The notes: generated from the sequence alone by a model not told the origin. A stretch of 57,332 nucleotides of DNA from Beijerinckiaceae bacterium (GCA_030684835.1 JAUXWZ010000126.1:1-57332), one strand, 5' to 3'. Positions 33,497 to 43,041 are shown, counted from the first letter of the stretch. Made by a program: numbers and translations.

Positions 33497-34579
33497 TCAA
33501 TCTTTCGGCTTGTGGTTCGTAAAGCTCGCGTTTCCCAGCCCTGTCCCGATGGTCAGAACGGCCCACTTGGCCGCATCGATCATGAAGGGCGCCTGGCTAA
33601 GCCCCTGTACGACGGCGTCGTTGTGCATCACGACATGGGTCGCTTCACCCCCGATCTCAGGGATCGCCTCCCGCACCAGCCGGGGCAAATTGAAGCGCTC
33701 GGACTCCCAGTTTCCGCCGGGTAGGTTTTGCCCGCCCGATTCGATGGTTCCATCCGCGTTGATGACGCCCGGGCAAGCTATGCCGATCAGGGGTGCGAGT
33801 GTTAGTTTTCGCTTTTTGGCGACGGCGACGGCTTTTTCCAGCATTTCGATGATCCGTTCGACCGCAGCCGTCCGGCTCGGGGCCTCATCCGCATGAGTCC
33901 ACACAGCTGGATCTTCAGCGCGGGCGTCCTTCAGCCGACCAGACCGGTTAAACTTCATCTCGACCACGCCAACCCTGATGTTTGTGCCGCCGATATCGAC
34001 CGCAAGCAGGGCGTCATGGGCCTTGAACATCCACGCGGGCATGAGCTGGCTGGCGCCGACAAGTCCCGCTTCATCAGGGTCATGGCGAATGGGGACGAGA
34101 TCCGCCGTTACGCCCTCGGCCTTAAGAATGACGCTTGTGCGTCCGATCACAAGCTCGCCAAGGCGCCCCCCGCGCATGCCGCCGCCGATGACGATGCATT
34201 CTGTTCCCTGCCAAGACTCGTGGCGCAGAAATCGGGTGATCACGCGCGCCAGTTCCTGAGCGAAGTCCTCAATCGCGCCCATGACGACGCCGGCCTGCTC
34301 GCCGTCTCCTTCAGACAGCAAATCCTCAAGCGCCTTTTTGCTGACCTTCTTTTTGGGCAGATCGCCCAACGGATCCTCGTCAGCGTCTCGAAGCTGCTCA
34401 CGCAACGTGTTGAAGAAGTCCCAGAACGCGCTTTTATTCGCCTTGTCACCGAGGAAGCCTCCCCCGGAACGTAACTCGAGATTGTAATTTTCTACCTTCA
34501 CGAGCGGGAGTTCGAGGGCGCCATGGGCGATCCCGTTCCCAGATTGGTCGTTCGGCGTCTGCTTCTTCTTGTCCGCCAT
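33497..34579 (-). CDS. ROK family sugar kinase-like protein, apparently circularly permuted
   Basis: A 360-residue ROK-type protein with motifs in unusual order. Motifs that normally close a ROK protein come first: IVIGGG at 129-134 and DEAGLVGAS at 169-177. Then come the motifs that normally open it: ATP-phosphate loop DIGGTN at 195-200, CPG at 269-271, NLPGGNW at 285-291, catalytic Asp321 in MHNDA, and finally GTGLGN at 345-350. The zinc motif CxCGxxGC was not seen. The catalytic residues are present, so sugar phosphorylation is possible but unproven; a regulatory role is an alternative. It neighbours an aldo/keto reductase on the same strand, 60 nt upstream. Confidence 0.88.
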   Translation of the reverse strand: MADKKKQTPNDQSGNGIAHGALELPLVKVENYNLELRSGGGFLGDKANKSAFWDFFNTLREQLRDADEDPLGDLPKKKVSKKALEDLLSEGDGEQAGVVMGAIEDFAQELARVITRFLRHESWQGTECIVIGGGMRGGRLGELVIGRTSVILKAEGVTADLVPIRHDPDEAGLVGASQLMPAWMFKAHDALLAVDIGGTNIRVGVVEMKFNRSGRLKDARAEDPAVWTHADEAPSRTAAVERIIEMLEKAVAVAKKRKLTLAPLIGIACPGVINADGTIESGGQNLPGGNWESERFNLPRLVREAIPEIGGEATHVVMHNDAVVQGLSQAPFMIDAAKWAVLTIGTGLGNASFTNHKPKD

Positions 34580-34639
34580 GTCAGCTCCGGCTGTTGAGAC
34601 ACAGCCGCAACGTTTCGGGTGAAGCTGCGTTCCGCCCGG

Positions 34640-35578
34640 TCAGGCCGTGATGCGGTCGATCTCTTGCAAGTCGCTCTCGGACAGAGTCCAGGACGCGGCT
34701 GCAATATTGGCCTCGATCTGTTCCGGCGTCATGGCGCCGGCGATTACGCTGGAGACGACGGGACGTGACGCCAGCCATGAGAATGAAAGCTCGATGAGCG
34801 ACTTGCCACGCGCTTGCGCAAAGGCGCGAAGCCCTTCCACCCGGTCCCAGTTCTTGTCTGTCATGTAGCGGGGCCCGAGAGCCGCATTGTTGGCGAAACG
34901 CGTTCCCGGCGGCAGGTTGTCGCCGCGCCTGTATTTGCCGGTGAGAAGGCCGGAGGCGAGCGGGTAATAGGGCAGGAGGCCCAGCCCGTAAGCGGTCATC
35001 GCAGGGATGAGATCGGCTTCCGGCTTGCGGAACAGAAGGCTGTATTCGTCCTGACATGACGCAAAGCCCGAAACGCCCGTCTGCCGCGCTGTCCAGACCG
35101 CCTCCACAACGCGCCACGCTGGCTGGTTTGAGCAGCCGACGTAGCGCACCTTGCCCTGCCGCACGAGGTCGTCAAGCGCGCGCAATGTCTCATCAATCGG
35201 CGTCGAAGCATCGGGAAAGTGAAATTGATAAAGGTCGATCCAATCGGTTTTTAATCTCTTGAGGCTCGCCTCAACCGCCATCAGGATATAGCGGCGCGAA
35301 CCGCCTTTCATTTTCGCAGCTACGTCCATCGGCCCGCCAAACTTTGACGCGAGCACAATGTCCTTGCGGCGGGCGCCGAGTATTTCGCCCAGCGCCGTTT
35401 CCGAGCCGCCGCGATTGCCGTAAATGTCGGCGGTATCGAAGAGTGTGACGCCCACATCCAGCGCTTTGTGAACAACCGCTTTGGAGCCAGCCTGATCAAG
35501 CCTCGCGCCAAGATTGTTGCAGCCAAGTCCTACGACGGACACTTTCAATCCGGAGCGGCCTAAATTTCGTTCCTGCAT
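34640..35578 (-). CDS. Aldo/keto reductase
   Basis: A 312-residue NADPH-dependent (alpha/beta)8-barrel oxidoreductase. Catalytic tetrad positions are recognisable: Asp in LFDTADIYG with Tyr in the same motif, Lys in VLASKFGGP, and His in LYQFHFPD. The cofactor segment ends VIAGAMTPEQIEAN. It belongs to the Tas/YhdN-like subgroup, with substrate unknown. It lies upstream of the ROK gene on the same strand and is divergent from the sirtuin. Confidence 0.94.
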   Translation of the reverse strand: MQERNLGRSGLKVSVVGLGCNNLGARLDQAGSKAVVHKALDVGVTLFDTADIYGNRGGSETALGEILGARRKDIVLASKFGGPMDVAAKMKGGSRRYILMAVEASLKRLKTDWIDLYQFHFPDASTPIDETLRALDDLVRQGKVRYVGCSNQPAWRVVEAVWTARQTGVSGFASCQDEYSLLFRKPEADLIPAMTAYGLGLLPYYPLASGLLTGKYRRGDNLPPGTRFANNAALGPRYMTDKNWDRVEGLRAFAQARGKSLIELSFSWLASRPVVSSVIAGAMTPEQIEANIAAASWTLSESDLQEIDRITA

Positions 35579-35712
35579 CGCGCAACTCCCGATTGTGGAT
35601 CGCTATTAAAGACCATAGGCCGCCGCGTTTGCAACCATGCCCGCGCTTGCGAAACGCACTGGTGCGCGCCACGTTACGCCATGAGCACACCCGAGCCGAT
35701 GCAGGCGAGTTC

Positions 35713-36483
35713 ATGATCGTCGACGACCTCGATAAAGCGCACGAAGCGCTCGCGCGCATTCTGGCCCACAGTACCGATGCGGTGGCGTTTACAGGCGCGG
35801 GCATTTCAACCGAATGCGGTATTCCTGATTTTCGTTCGCCCGACAGCGCATGGAAGCGCCACCCGCCAGTGCCCTACGAACAGTTTTTGCAAAGCGCCGA
35901 GGCGCGCGTTGAAACGTGGCGGCGCAAGTTCGCGATGGACGATCATTACGCAGGCGCGAAGCCGGGGCGCGGGCATCGCGCGCTCGCGCGCCTCGTCGCT
36001 GATGGCGTCATGAGCGCCATCATTACGCAGAACATTGATGGGCTGCATGAAGCCTCCGGCATCGAGCCGGAAAGAATTGTCGAGTTGCACGGAAACGGCA
36101 CGTACGCAGCGTGTCTTGACTGTAGCGCGCGTCACGAACTGTCAGACATACGCAAGTCTTTCGAAAGCGCGCGGCTTGCGCCAGAATGTGTATGCGGCGG
36201 CTTCATCAAGAGCGCGACGATTGCGTTCGGACAGTCCATGCCGCAAGGCGCAATGCGGCGCGCGCGGGAGGCTACCTTACGCTGCGACCTCTTCATCGCA
36301 ATTGGATCGTCACTGGTCGTTTATCCCGCCGCGGGCTTTCCTGCCGCAGCCAAGGAAAATGGCGCGGCGCTCGTGATCATCAATCGGGAGCCGACGCAGC
36401 TCGATCAGATCGCGGATATCGTCCTGCGCGGAGACATTGGCGATATCCTGGCGCCCTTCGAGCGCGCCAACCGGCTGAATTAA
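35713..36483 (+). CDS. Sir2 family NAD-dependent protein deacylase
   Basis: A 256-residue sirtuin that removes acyl groups from lysine using NAD. Motifs are FTGAGISTECGIPDFR, TQNIDGLHEASG and catalytic His in VELHGN. The zinc site is complete, with CLDC and CVCG. ATG 35713 is used since upstream in-frame sequence (from 35593) has no family character and a purine-rich AGGCGAG lies nearby. It is divergent from the aldo/keto reductase. Confidence 0.95.
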   Translation: MIVDDLDKAHEALARILAHSTDAVAFTGAGISTECGIPDFRSPDSAWKRHPPVPYEQFLQSAEARVETWRRKFAMDDHYAGAKPGRGHRALARLVADGVMSAIITQNIDGLHEASGIEPERIVELHGNGTYAACLDCSARHELSDIRKSFESARLAPECVCGGFIKSATIAFGQSMPQGAMRRAREATLRCDLFIAIGSSLVVYPAAGFPAAAKENGAALVIINREPTQLDQIADIVLRGDIGDILAPFERANRLN

Positions 36484-36642
36484 GCGCGATTCAGGCGATG
36501 CTCCACAGGCAAGAAGATTCCCCGCTTGGATGATCGCACCGCAATGCTATCCTTCCAATCGACTCACGTTTAATGTTTTGATTCGTCGCGCCGCACATGT
36601 GAGTTTTGCGGATGCTAAACACCTTTTCCGGGGGCAGGTCCG

Positions 36643-37227
36643 TTGGTCAGCAAGGATCGCTTCGATGCATTTGAGAACGAGACTGTTCCGAGTCTCGACG
36701 AAGAGCGCCCGCTCGATCTCGTTGAAGTCAGCGGCTTTATTAAATGGTTCGACGTCTCCAAGGGCTACGGTTTTATCGTGCCCGATGATGGTGGCTCGGA
36801 CGTGCTCTTGCACGTTACAATTTTAAAACGCGACGGGTACCAGACCGCGGCGGAAGGCGCTCGTGTTGTTTGCGAGGCGCATAAGCGCTCGAAGGGACTT
36901 CAGGTCTTCCGTCTGCTGTCGATGGACGAATCGACTGCGACACATCCAGCGCAGCTTCCCGCCCCTCGCACGCATGTGCATGTGACGCCGACGAGCGGTT
37001 TTGAGATTGTGATTGTCAAATGGTTCAACCGCATTCGCGGGTTTGGCTTTTTGACGCGCGGCGAGGGCACCGAAGACATCTTCGTGCACATGGAGACTCT
37101 TCGCCGTTACGGAATTGCCGAGTTGCGGCCCGGTGAATCTGTGCTGGTGCGTTTTGGAAACGGAGATAAGGGCCTCATGGCGTCCGAGGTTCGGCCGCTT
37201 GAAGCAGCACTGCCACGTTCCCACTAG
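36643..37227 (+). CDS. Double cold-shock-domain protein
   Basis: A 194-residue protein with two cold-shock domains. The first (about 28-97) has GFIKWFDVSKGYGFIVPD and VLLHVTIL; the second (about 118-185) has IVKWFNRIRGFGFLTR and DIFVHMETL. The RNP1-like segments GYGFIV and GFGFLT are intact, so single-stranded RNA/DNA binding is likely. The domain linker is about 25 residues. The start appears to be TTG with GGCAGG about 4 nt upstream, because no ATG or GTG fits before the first domain. DUF192 follows on the same strand. Confidence 0.9.
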   Translation: MVSKDRFDAFENETVPSLDEERPLDLVEVSGFIKWFDVSKGYGFIVPDDGGSDVLLHVTILKRDGYQTAAEGARVVCEAHKRSKGLQVFRLLSMDESTATHPAQLPAPRTHVHVTPTSGFEIVIVKWFNRIRGFGFLTRGEGTEDIFVHMETLRRYGIAELRPGESVLVRFGNGDKGLMASEVRPLEAALPRSH

Positions 37228-37316
37228 GTCATTCACGCATTCGCGAAGGCGCCGAGTCTGTCCCGGCGATGGGCGTCATGCTATGGCATGCGCCAGATTT
37301 AGCCCGGGATCGCGCC

Positions 37317-37829
37317 ATGCGCCGTTTGGTTTTTGTTATCCGTCAGTCTGGCTTGCGTCTGCTCGCAGCCGCTTTCCTGCTCGCATTTGCGCCTGGCTTG
37401 TATTCCAGCGTGATGGCGCAGGCGGCTCGAAGCGTGCAGCAGGGCGAACTGCTCGAAAAGCTGACTGTCGTCACCGCGAATGGGCAGCAGCACTCGTTTC
37501 AGGTCGAAGTGGCGAAGACCGACGAGCAACGCGCGCGCGGGCTCATGTTTCGCAAGTTCATGCCGCAAGATCGCGGCATGCTGTTCGACTTTAAAACTGA
37601 ACAGCCTGTCATGATGTGGATGCGGAACACGTATATCCCGCTCGACATGGTTTTCATCGCCCGCGACGGCCGCGTAATCAACGTCGCGGAGAACACAGAG
37701 CCGCTTTCGGAGCGGACGATAGCTTCGGCAGCGCCAGCGTTCGCCGTGCTGGAGCTTAACGCCGGGGTGGCGCGCAAGATTGGCCTGAACTCCGGCGACC
37801 GGATCGAGCACCCGCTTTTCAAACGCTGA
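37317..37829 (+). CDS. DUF192 family exported protein
   Basis: A 170-residue protein with a signal peptide (hydrophobic 10-28, cut near VMAQA) and one DUF192 domain: ARGLMFRKFMPQDRGMLFDF, MWMRNTYIPLDMVFI and ELNAGVARKIGLNSGD. The family is widespread and periplasmic or membrane-associated, with no known activity. The start at 37317 directly precedes the signal sequence. It commonly follows a cold-shock-domain gene in alphaproteobacteria, as here. Confidence 0.93.
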   Translation: MRRLVFVIRQSGLRLLAAAFLLAFAPGLYSSVMAQAARSVQQGELLEKLTVVTANGQQHSFQVEVAKTDEQRARGLMFRKFMPQDRGMLFDFKTEQPVMMWMRNTYIPLDMVFIARDGRVINVAENTEPLSERTIASAAPAFAVLELNAGVARKIGLNSGDRIEHPLFKR

Positions 37830-37911
37830 CGCGTATGGGCTGGCTTGCGCGCGCGCTGACGTCGGCTAGTCTTGAGCCGCTGCGAGCGGACCTCCTGAAG
37901 GGATGCATGTA

Positions 37912-39630
37912 ATGGCGAAGCTGCCCGCTAAATTGCTAACGCTCTCTCTCTTCGCCGCGGCGCTCGCCGGGCTGACGCTGACTTTGGACGCGTCCGCCGC
38001 GCCTGCTTCGCTCTCGCCACGCCCCGACCCGGCTGCAAGCTTCTCGGGCAATTACCTCGCCGCCCGCAATGCCCAGCGCGCCCGGGATGCGCGCGCCGAA
38101 GCATTGTTCCTTCGCGAGTCGCACAAGCGCGCGCCAGGCGATAGCGAATTGCTGTTCGGCGCCTTCAATGCCTCGCTCGTTAGCGGCGACATGGATGAAA
38201 GCGTGACGCTGGCCAACCGCATCCTCATCGTCGATCCGGCAAATCCCTTGGCCCGTTTTGTCGTCGGTGTCCGCTCCATGCGCGCCGGCCGCTTCGATGA
38301 GGCCCGCCGGGACTTCTCACGCGCGGCGCGGGGACCGCTTGAAATCGCCTCGATGACGCTCACCGCCTGGAGCTTGCTCGCGGAAGGCGCTGCAGATCAG
38401 GCGCTTGAGTTGCTCGACAGATTATCTGACGAGCGTGCGGCGAGTTTCCGCGACTACCACGCCGGTTTGATCGCCGAGTCGCGTGGATATACCTACGAGG
38501 CCCGCAAGCGACTTCGCGCGATCTATCAGGCCGATCCCAAGATCATGCGCACGGTGGACGCGTGGGGCAGGTTCCTCGCGCGCACCGGCCAGTATGATCA
38601 GGCGCGGCAGGTCTTTACGGCGTTCAACACGCAATTTCCCGGCAATCCGATGATCATGGCCGCCTTGCGCGATCTGGAGGCCGGACGGCTCCTAACGGCG
38701 GTGGCGCCGGACCCATTGTCGGGCGCGGCGGAAGCGCTTTACGGCCTCGGCGCCGCCGGCACGCAGCAAGCTGATCCCAACAATGCGCTGATCTTCATGC
38801 GCCTCGCCGTGTACCTCTCACCCGAGCATGCGCTGGCCTGGACCTCGCTTGGCGATATCAACTCCCGGATACGGCAGCCCGAGCGCGCGATTGAGGCTTA
38901 TTCAGCCATCCCGGCCGGTACGCCGCTGCGGTCCATCGCGGACAGCCAGACGGCCCTCTTGCTGCAATCGATGGAAAAGCCCGAGGAAGCCATCGCGCTG
39001 ATCACCTCCGCGATCGCCACGCGCCCGGACGATCTTCGCGCGGCTGAAACGCTCGCGGACCTGTACCGAAGCCAGAAAAACTGGTCCGAAGCCGCAACCG
39101 CATACGGCAAAGGCATCGAGATGATCGGTGAGCCAAAGGCCGGCGATTGGCGATGGTTCTATTTCCGAGGCATCGCTTTCGAACGCTCGAAGCGCTGGCC
39201 GCTGGCGGAAGCCGACTTCAAAAAAGCGCTGGAGCTGAATCCCGACCAGCCGCAAGTGCTGAACTATCTCGCCTACACCTGGGCCGACCAGGGCGTGAAC
39301 CTCGAAGAGGCGCGCGAAATGCTGGAGAAGGCGACCAAGCTTGCATCCCGTGACGGGCACATTATCGACAGCCTTGGGTGGGTGTACTATCGGCTCGGCC
39401 GCTACGAGGACGCCGTGAGGGAGCTGGAACGCGCCATCGTCATGACGCCGGCCGAGGCCGTTGTGAACGAGCATCTGGGTGATGTGTACTGGAAACTCGG
39501 ACGCAAGCGGGAAGCCGTCTTCAAATGGGGACACGCCCTCGCGCTCAATCCAGAGCCCGAAGAAATCGAGCGGATCAACATAAAGCTCAAAGAGGCGTCC
39601 GATTTGTCGGCGACCTCTGGTCCGCTCTGA
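37912..39630 (+). CDS. Tetratricopeptide repeat protein (exported)
   Basis: A 572-residue protein with a signal sequence (LTLSLFAAALAGLTLTLDASA) and TPR-type helical repeats through most of its length, clearest in the C-terminal half: LNYLAYTWADQGVNLEEAREML, DSLGWVYYRLGRYEDAVREL and EHLGDVYWKLGRKREAVFKW. Such proteins scaffold envelope complexes; no specific partner is indicated. ATG 37912 fits AAGGGA 8 nt upstream better than ATG 37903, which overlaps it. tRNA-Pro follows 51 nt after its stop. Confidence 0.9.
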   Translation: MAKLPAKLLTLSLFAAALAGLTLTLDASAAPASLSPRPDPAASFSGNYLAARNAQRARDARAEALFLRESHKRAPGDSELLFGAFNASLVSGDMDESVTLANRILIVDPANPLARFVVGVRSMRAGRFDEARRDFSRAARGPLEIASMTLTAWSLLAEGAADQALELLDRLSDERAASFRDYHAGLIAESRGYTYEARKRLRAIYQADPKIMRTVDAWGRFLARTGQYDQARQVFTAFNTQFPGNPMIMAALRDLEAGRLLTAVAPDPLSGAAEALYGLGAAGTQQADPNNALIFMRLAVYLSPEHALAWTSLGDINSRIRQPERAIEAYSAIPAGTPLRSIADSQTALLLQSMEKPEEAIALITSAIATRPDDLRAAETLADLYRSQKNWSEAATAYGKGIEMIGEPKAGDWRWFYFRGIAFERSKRWPLAEADFKKALELNPDQPQVLNYLAYTWADQGVNLEEAREMLEKATKLASRDGHIIDSLGWVYYRLGRYEDAVRELERAIVMTPAEAVVNEHLGDVYWKLGRKREAVFKWGHALALNPEPEEIERINIKLKEASDLSATSGPL

Positions 39631-39681
39631 ACCAGAGGGCTTGCGCGAGTTCGTGTGTAAGGGCTATGAACGCTACGAGTT

Positions 39682-39758
39682 CGGGGTATAGCGCAGCCCG
39701 GTAGCGCATCTGCTTTGGGAGCAGAGGGTCGCAGGTTCGAATCCTGCTGCCCCGACCA
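39682..39758 (+). tRNA. tRNA-Pro (TGG)
   Basis: A 77-nt cloverleaf has acceptor stem CGGGGTA/TGCCCCG (with one G-T pair), D arm GCGCAGCCCGGTAGCGC, anticodon loop TTTGGGA giving TGG, T arm with GGTTCGAATCC, discriminator A and encoded CCA. It marks the left edge of the accessory binding-protein block. Confidence 0.97.
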
Positions 39759-39816
39759 TTTCAAAATTATCCGGTGGCGCGCCGTATCGTGCGCACGGGC
39801 GTCTGGCGCTGGAACC

Positions 39817-40656
39817 TCATTTGAGTGAGGCCTTGTACGCGTCTGTCATTTCCGATCCCGTCGCGAACCAGACCTTGTCGTGAGATGCGATGTAGGCAAG
39901 CGCGCTGTCGAGATATTTGACCCGGTGCGCAGCCCCGATCAGGAACGGGTGCAGCGCGATGCACATGGCGCGCCCGTTTTTCTCTCCCTCGGCATAGAGC
40001 GTGTCGAATGTGTCGCGGATGCGCCGCTCGAAATCAACGATGCTGATCGACGGATTGTTAAACAGCGGCATGTCGTTGAGTTCGAGCGAGTACGGCGCCG
40101 TGCAGAGCCCATTATCCATCAGATACGGGAGATCGTCGTTGCACCAGTCGGCAACGTAGTCCACCCCCGCCTCCCGCAACAATTCCAGGGTATGCCATGT
40201 CTCTGTAAGGCCCGGCCCAAGCCAGCCGCGCATCTTCTGTCCGCACGATTCGATGGCGGACCGTGTGCCTGCGATGATGGCCTTTTCCTCTTCAACAGTG
40301 ACTCCGCGAAGCACCTGCGAATTGGTCATGCCATGGCCCATCAACTCCCAGTTGAGCCGCGCACATTCCTCCATGATGCGAGGGTAATGCTCCACAACTT
40401 CGCCGTTGAGCGCGACTGACCCGCGCACACCGTGCTTCGCCATGGTCTCCATCAGACGCCACACGCCAACGCGATTGCCATAGTCGCGCCGCGCGTGGTT
40501 TCGCACGTCCGGCGTGTTGGGGCCCATGTCGATGCGGTAATGCTCGATATTGGGCACAACCCAGACCGCGACACGCGCTCCGCCCGGCCATTGAACGGCC
40601 GGGCGGTCGATAATCGCCTGATAGGGAAACGGTCGCTTCGGATCGAAAGCAGACAT
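39817..40656 (-). CDS. Polysaccharide deacetylase-like (PuuE/NodB-fold) hydrolase
   Basis: A 279-residue protein of the polysaccharide deacetylase superfamily, closest in pattern to PuuE/allantoinase-like members: VPNIEHYRID near 34, RVGVWRLMETMAKHGV near 62, GHGMTNSQVL near 107 and ALHPFLIG near 236. These act on small amides such as allantoin rather than on sugars in several cases; the substrate here is unknown. ATG 40656 (MSAFDPKRPF) is preferred to 40668. The Bug-type binding protein gene ends 15 nt upstream on the same strand, so the two form an operon and may share a substrate. Confidence 0.85.
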   Translation of the reverse strand: MSAFDPKRPFPYQAIIDRPAVQWPGGARVAVWVVPNIEHYRIDMGPNTPDVRNHARRDYGNRVGVWRLMETMAKHGVRGSVALNGEVVEHYPRIMEECARLNWELMGHGMTNSQVLRGVTVEEEKAIIAGTRSAIESCGQKMRGWLGPGLTETWHTLELLREAGVDYVADWCNDDLPYLMDNGLCTAPYSLELNDMPLFNNPSISIVDFERRIRDTFDTLYAEGEKNGRAMCIALHPFLIGAAHRVKYLDSALAYIASHDKVWFATGSEMTDAYKASLK

Positions 40657-40671
40657 GCGTCTCTCCAAATC

Positions 40672-41697
40672 TCAGGGTTGCGCGATCTTTTGCAGTCTGG
40701 CGACGATCGGCTGCGGCGTTGCATAAGCCTTCTCGACAATCGCCTTCACTTCCGCCGCCGAGCGCGGCACGTTGACGCCGAGCTTCAGGCGGTCCGCGTC
40801 GGCAAGAAACTCCTTGTCCGCAAACGTCGCGGCGAAGGCGTCCTGCATCAGCTTGACCCGATCAGCCGGAACATCCGGCGGCAGCAGGAAGGGACGGCCG
40901 AGCGCCAACGGCGCGATTGCAGCCTCAAGCAAGACCTTGTCTTCTTCCTTGGTGAGGAATTCGCTGACTGAGGGACCCGCGCCAACCGCCGCTTCACGTT
41001 CCGGCCCGTATTGAACGATGGACTTGATCTTGCCATCGCGGATCCAGTCCGGCTTGGTCGCGGTAAGCGAACTCCAAAAGATGCTCGAATAACCATCGAC
41101 TTCGCCCCGCTCCATAGCTGCGAAGGATTCATTCTGCCCCGGATAGCCAACAATGATACGCATCTTCGTGCCGAGCAATTCGTTCAGCAAACGCGTGAAG
41201 AAGCTGGGCGTTGAATTTGCGCCAGAGGACGCAATGGTGATCTCGCGCTTTCTCAATTCATCGATCGTGCTGACAGGCGCCGTATGCCAGACGATCAGCA
41301 GCGCGGTCTCGAAGCTGGGTGAGCCAAGCCAGTTGAAACGGCGTGGATCGTAATCAGCTTCCTTTGTGCCAAGCAGCGGCTCGAACGGCGTATTGTTTTG
41401 CACGCCGCCAATGGTGAGGCCGTCCTTCGGCGCAATTGTGTAGAGATGCTTCGTTGCGATAATGCCGCCCGCGCCTGGCATGTTGCGCGCGGCGACGACA
41501 GGCGCGCCGGGAATGTGCTTGGGCAAGTGCCGTGCGATGGTGCGCGACAGCGTGTCGTATCCGCCGCCTGCACTTGAGCTGATGATGAGATTGATGTTCT
41601 TACCCTTGTAAAAATCAGCGGCGGGTTGAGCCTGCGCACCTGCTGAAACAAGCGTAAGACCGAAAGATGCTGCAAGCGCGTAGCGCGTTGTTCTCAT
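40672..41697 (-). CDS. Bug/TctC family tripartite tricarboxylate transporter binding protein 1
   Basis: A 341-residue periplasmic binding protein with signal peptide (cut after AGAQAQ). It shows the Bug pattern: FYKGKNINLIISSSAGGGYD near 30, ARHLPKHIPG, ARNMPGAGGI near 77, and IAPKDGLTIG. Family members bind carboxylates or amides and normally deliver them to TctA/TctB permeases, which are absent nearby. GGGGAA lies upstream of the ATG. It precedes the deacetylase-like gene as an operon and is divergent from the next Bug gene. Confidence 0.93.
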   Translation of the reverse strand: MRTTRYALAASFGLTLVSAGAQAQPAADFYKGKNINLIISSSAGGGYDTLSRTIARHLPKHIPGAPVVAARNMPGAGGIIATKHLYTIAPKDGLTIGGVQNNTPFEPLLGTKEADYDPRRFNWLGSPSFETALLIVWHTAPVSTIDELRKREITIASSGANSTPSFFTRLLNELLGTKMRIIVGYPGQNESFAAMERGEVDGYSSIFWSSLTATKPDWIRDGKIKSIVQYGPEREAAVGAGPSVSEFLTKEEDKVLLEAAIAPLALGRPFLLPPDVPADRVKLMQDAFAATFADKEFLADADRLKLGVNVPRSAAEVKAIVEKAYATPQPIVARLQKIAQP

Positions 41698-41954
41698 TTT
41701 TTATTCCCCTGTGTTTCGATTTTTCACCACGATAATGATGCGATTGGCGCGCAAACGCAACCGCTTCAAGACTTTGCTGCGCGCAATTCCCAAGCTGAAA
41801 AAATAAAAACGTGCAAGCTTGCAGCAGTTTGCGCGAAGTGATTGCTTGCGTGCTCAAAATGTTTGCGCGTACGCATAAGGACCGCTGATTTGACTGAGTC
41901 TACAGCCCGTTCTACGCTTTTTGTCCTTGATTATTTTTGCGGAGTTGAAGCGTG

Positions 41955-42986
41955 ATGTGTAAACGGATGTTCAGTGCGGGAATGATCTTCGGCCTCTCGA
42001 CCATAGCGTCCACAGCGTATGCGCAAGACAACCTGTACAAGGGCGCTCAAATTAATTTTGTCGTATCTGCAGATGCGGGCAACAGCTACGACATGTTTGC
42101 GCGCATGATTGGAAGATATCTACCCAAGCATATTCCCGGTCAGCCGACCATCATTGTGCAGAACATGCCCGGCGCTGGCGGCATGCGCGCGATGAACTGG
42201 ATTTACAATGTCGCGCCAAAAGACGGCAACACGATTGGCATGGTCAACAACACGCTCGCGTTCGATCCGCTTTATGGAAACAAGCAGGCGCAATTTGACG
42301 CGGCGAAATTCAATTGGCTTGGGTCGCCAAGCAAGGAGAACGCGCTGCTCATCGTGTGGCATACTGTGCCAGTCAAGACGCTGGATGATTTGAAGTCGCG
42401 TGAACTTATTTTGTCTGCCACTGGCGCGGGTTCAACGCCCGCTTTCTTTGGGCGCGTGCTGTCTTCGCTTTTCGACTTCAAGGTGAAGATTATTCCCGGT
42501 TACAAATCACAGACCGAGGGCTTTCTTGCGATGGAGCGCGGCGAAAACGACGGTAACGCATCGCCGTTCTGGTCGAGCTTGAGTTCTGAATTCCCCCATT
42601 GGATTGCGGAAAAGAAAATCCGCCCGCTTGTTTATTATGGCGCGAACCGTGTTCCGGAAATTGACGCTCCGCATGCTGTCGATTTGCTGAAAGATCCTGA
42701 AAAGCGCGCCGTCATGGAGATCGCTCAGGCCGGCCTCGGCATGGGTCGTCCGATGTTAGCGCCTCCCGGTGTTGATGCAGCAAAAATAGCCGTCTTGCGC
42801 AAGGCTTTGACCGCCACGTTCGCTGACGATGCTTACAAAGCCGAGTGTAAACAGGTGCGACTGAATTGCGCCGCGCCGTCTACGGGCGAAGAACTCGCCT
42901 CAACCGTGAAGAGAATTTATGAATCCCCAAAGGGGGCCGTAGAAAAGATCACGGCCATCTATATGCAAGGGCAGGGCGCAAAGTGA
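41955..42986 (+). CDS. Bug/TctC family binding protein 2
   Basis: A 343-residue periplasmic binding protein with signal sequence (GMIFGLSTIASTAYAQ). Family motifs are YKGAQINFVVSADAGNSYD, GRYLPKHIPGQPTII, QNMPGAGGMRAM and VAPKDGNTIGM. It is divergent from Bug 1 across a 257-nt AT-rich promoter region and is followed by a bidirectional terminator. It stands alone. The ATG at 41955 follows GAAG; a GTG directly before it is in frame. Confidence 0.93.
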   Translation: MCKRMFSAGMIFGLSTIASTAYAQDNLYKGAQINFVVSADAGNSYDMFARMIGRYLPKHIPGQPTIIVQNMPGAGGMRAMNWIYNVAPKDGNTIGMVNNTLAFDPLYGNKQAQFDAAKFNWLGSPSKENALLIVWHTVPVKTLDDLKSRELILSATGAGSTPAFFGRVLSSLFDFKVKIIPGYKSQTEGFLAMERGENDGNASPFWSSLSSEFPHWIAEKKIRPLVYYGANRVPEIDAPHAVDLLKDPEKRAVMEIAQAGLGMGRPMLAPPGVDAAKIAVLRKALTATFADDAYKAECKQVRLNCAAPSTGEELASTVKRIYESPKGAVEKITAIYMQGQGAK

Positions 42987-43006
42987 GAGCGACGATTGCT
43001 TTCGAT

Positions 43007-43032
43007 AAAAGGGCGCCCGAAGGCGCCCTTTT
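43007..43032. terminator. Bidirectional terminator between Bug 2 and the SDR gene
   Basis: A perfect 11-bp palindrome, AAAAGGGCGCC-CGAA-GGCGCCCTTTT, lies between convergent genes. Each strand has A-run, GC stem and T-run, so it can stop transcription in both directions. Confidence 0.9.
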
Positions 43033-43041
43033 GTTTGCCGA

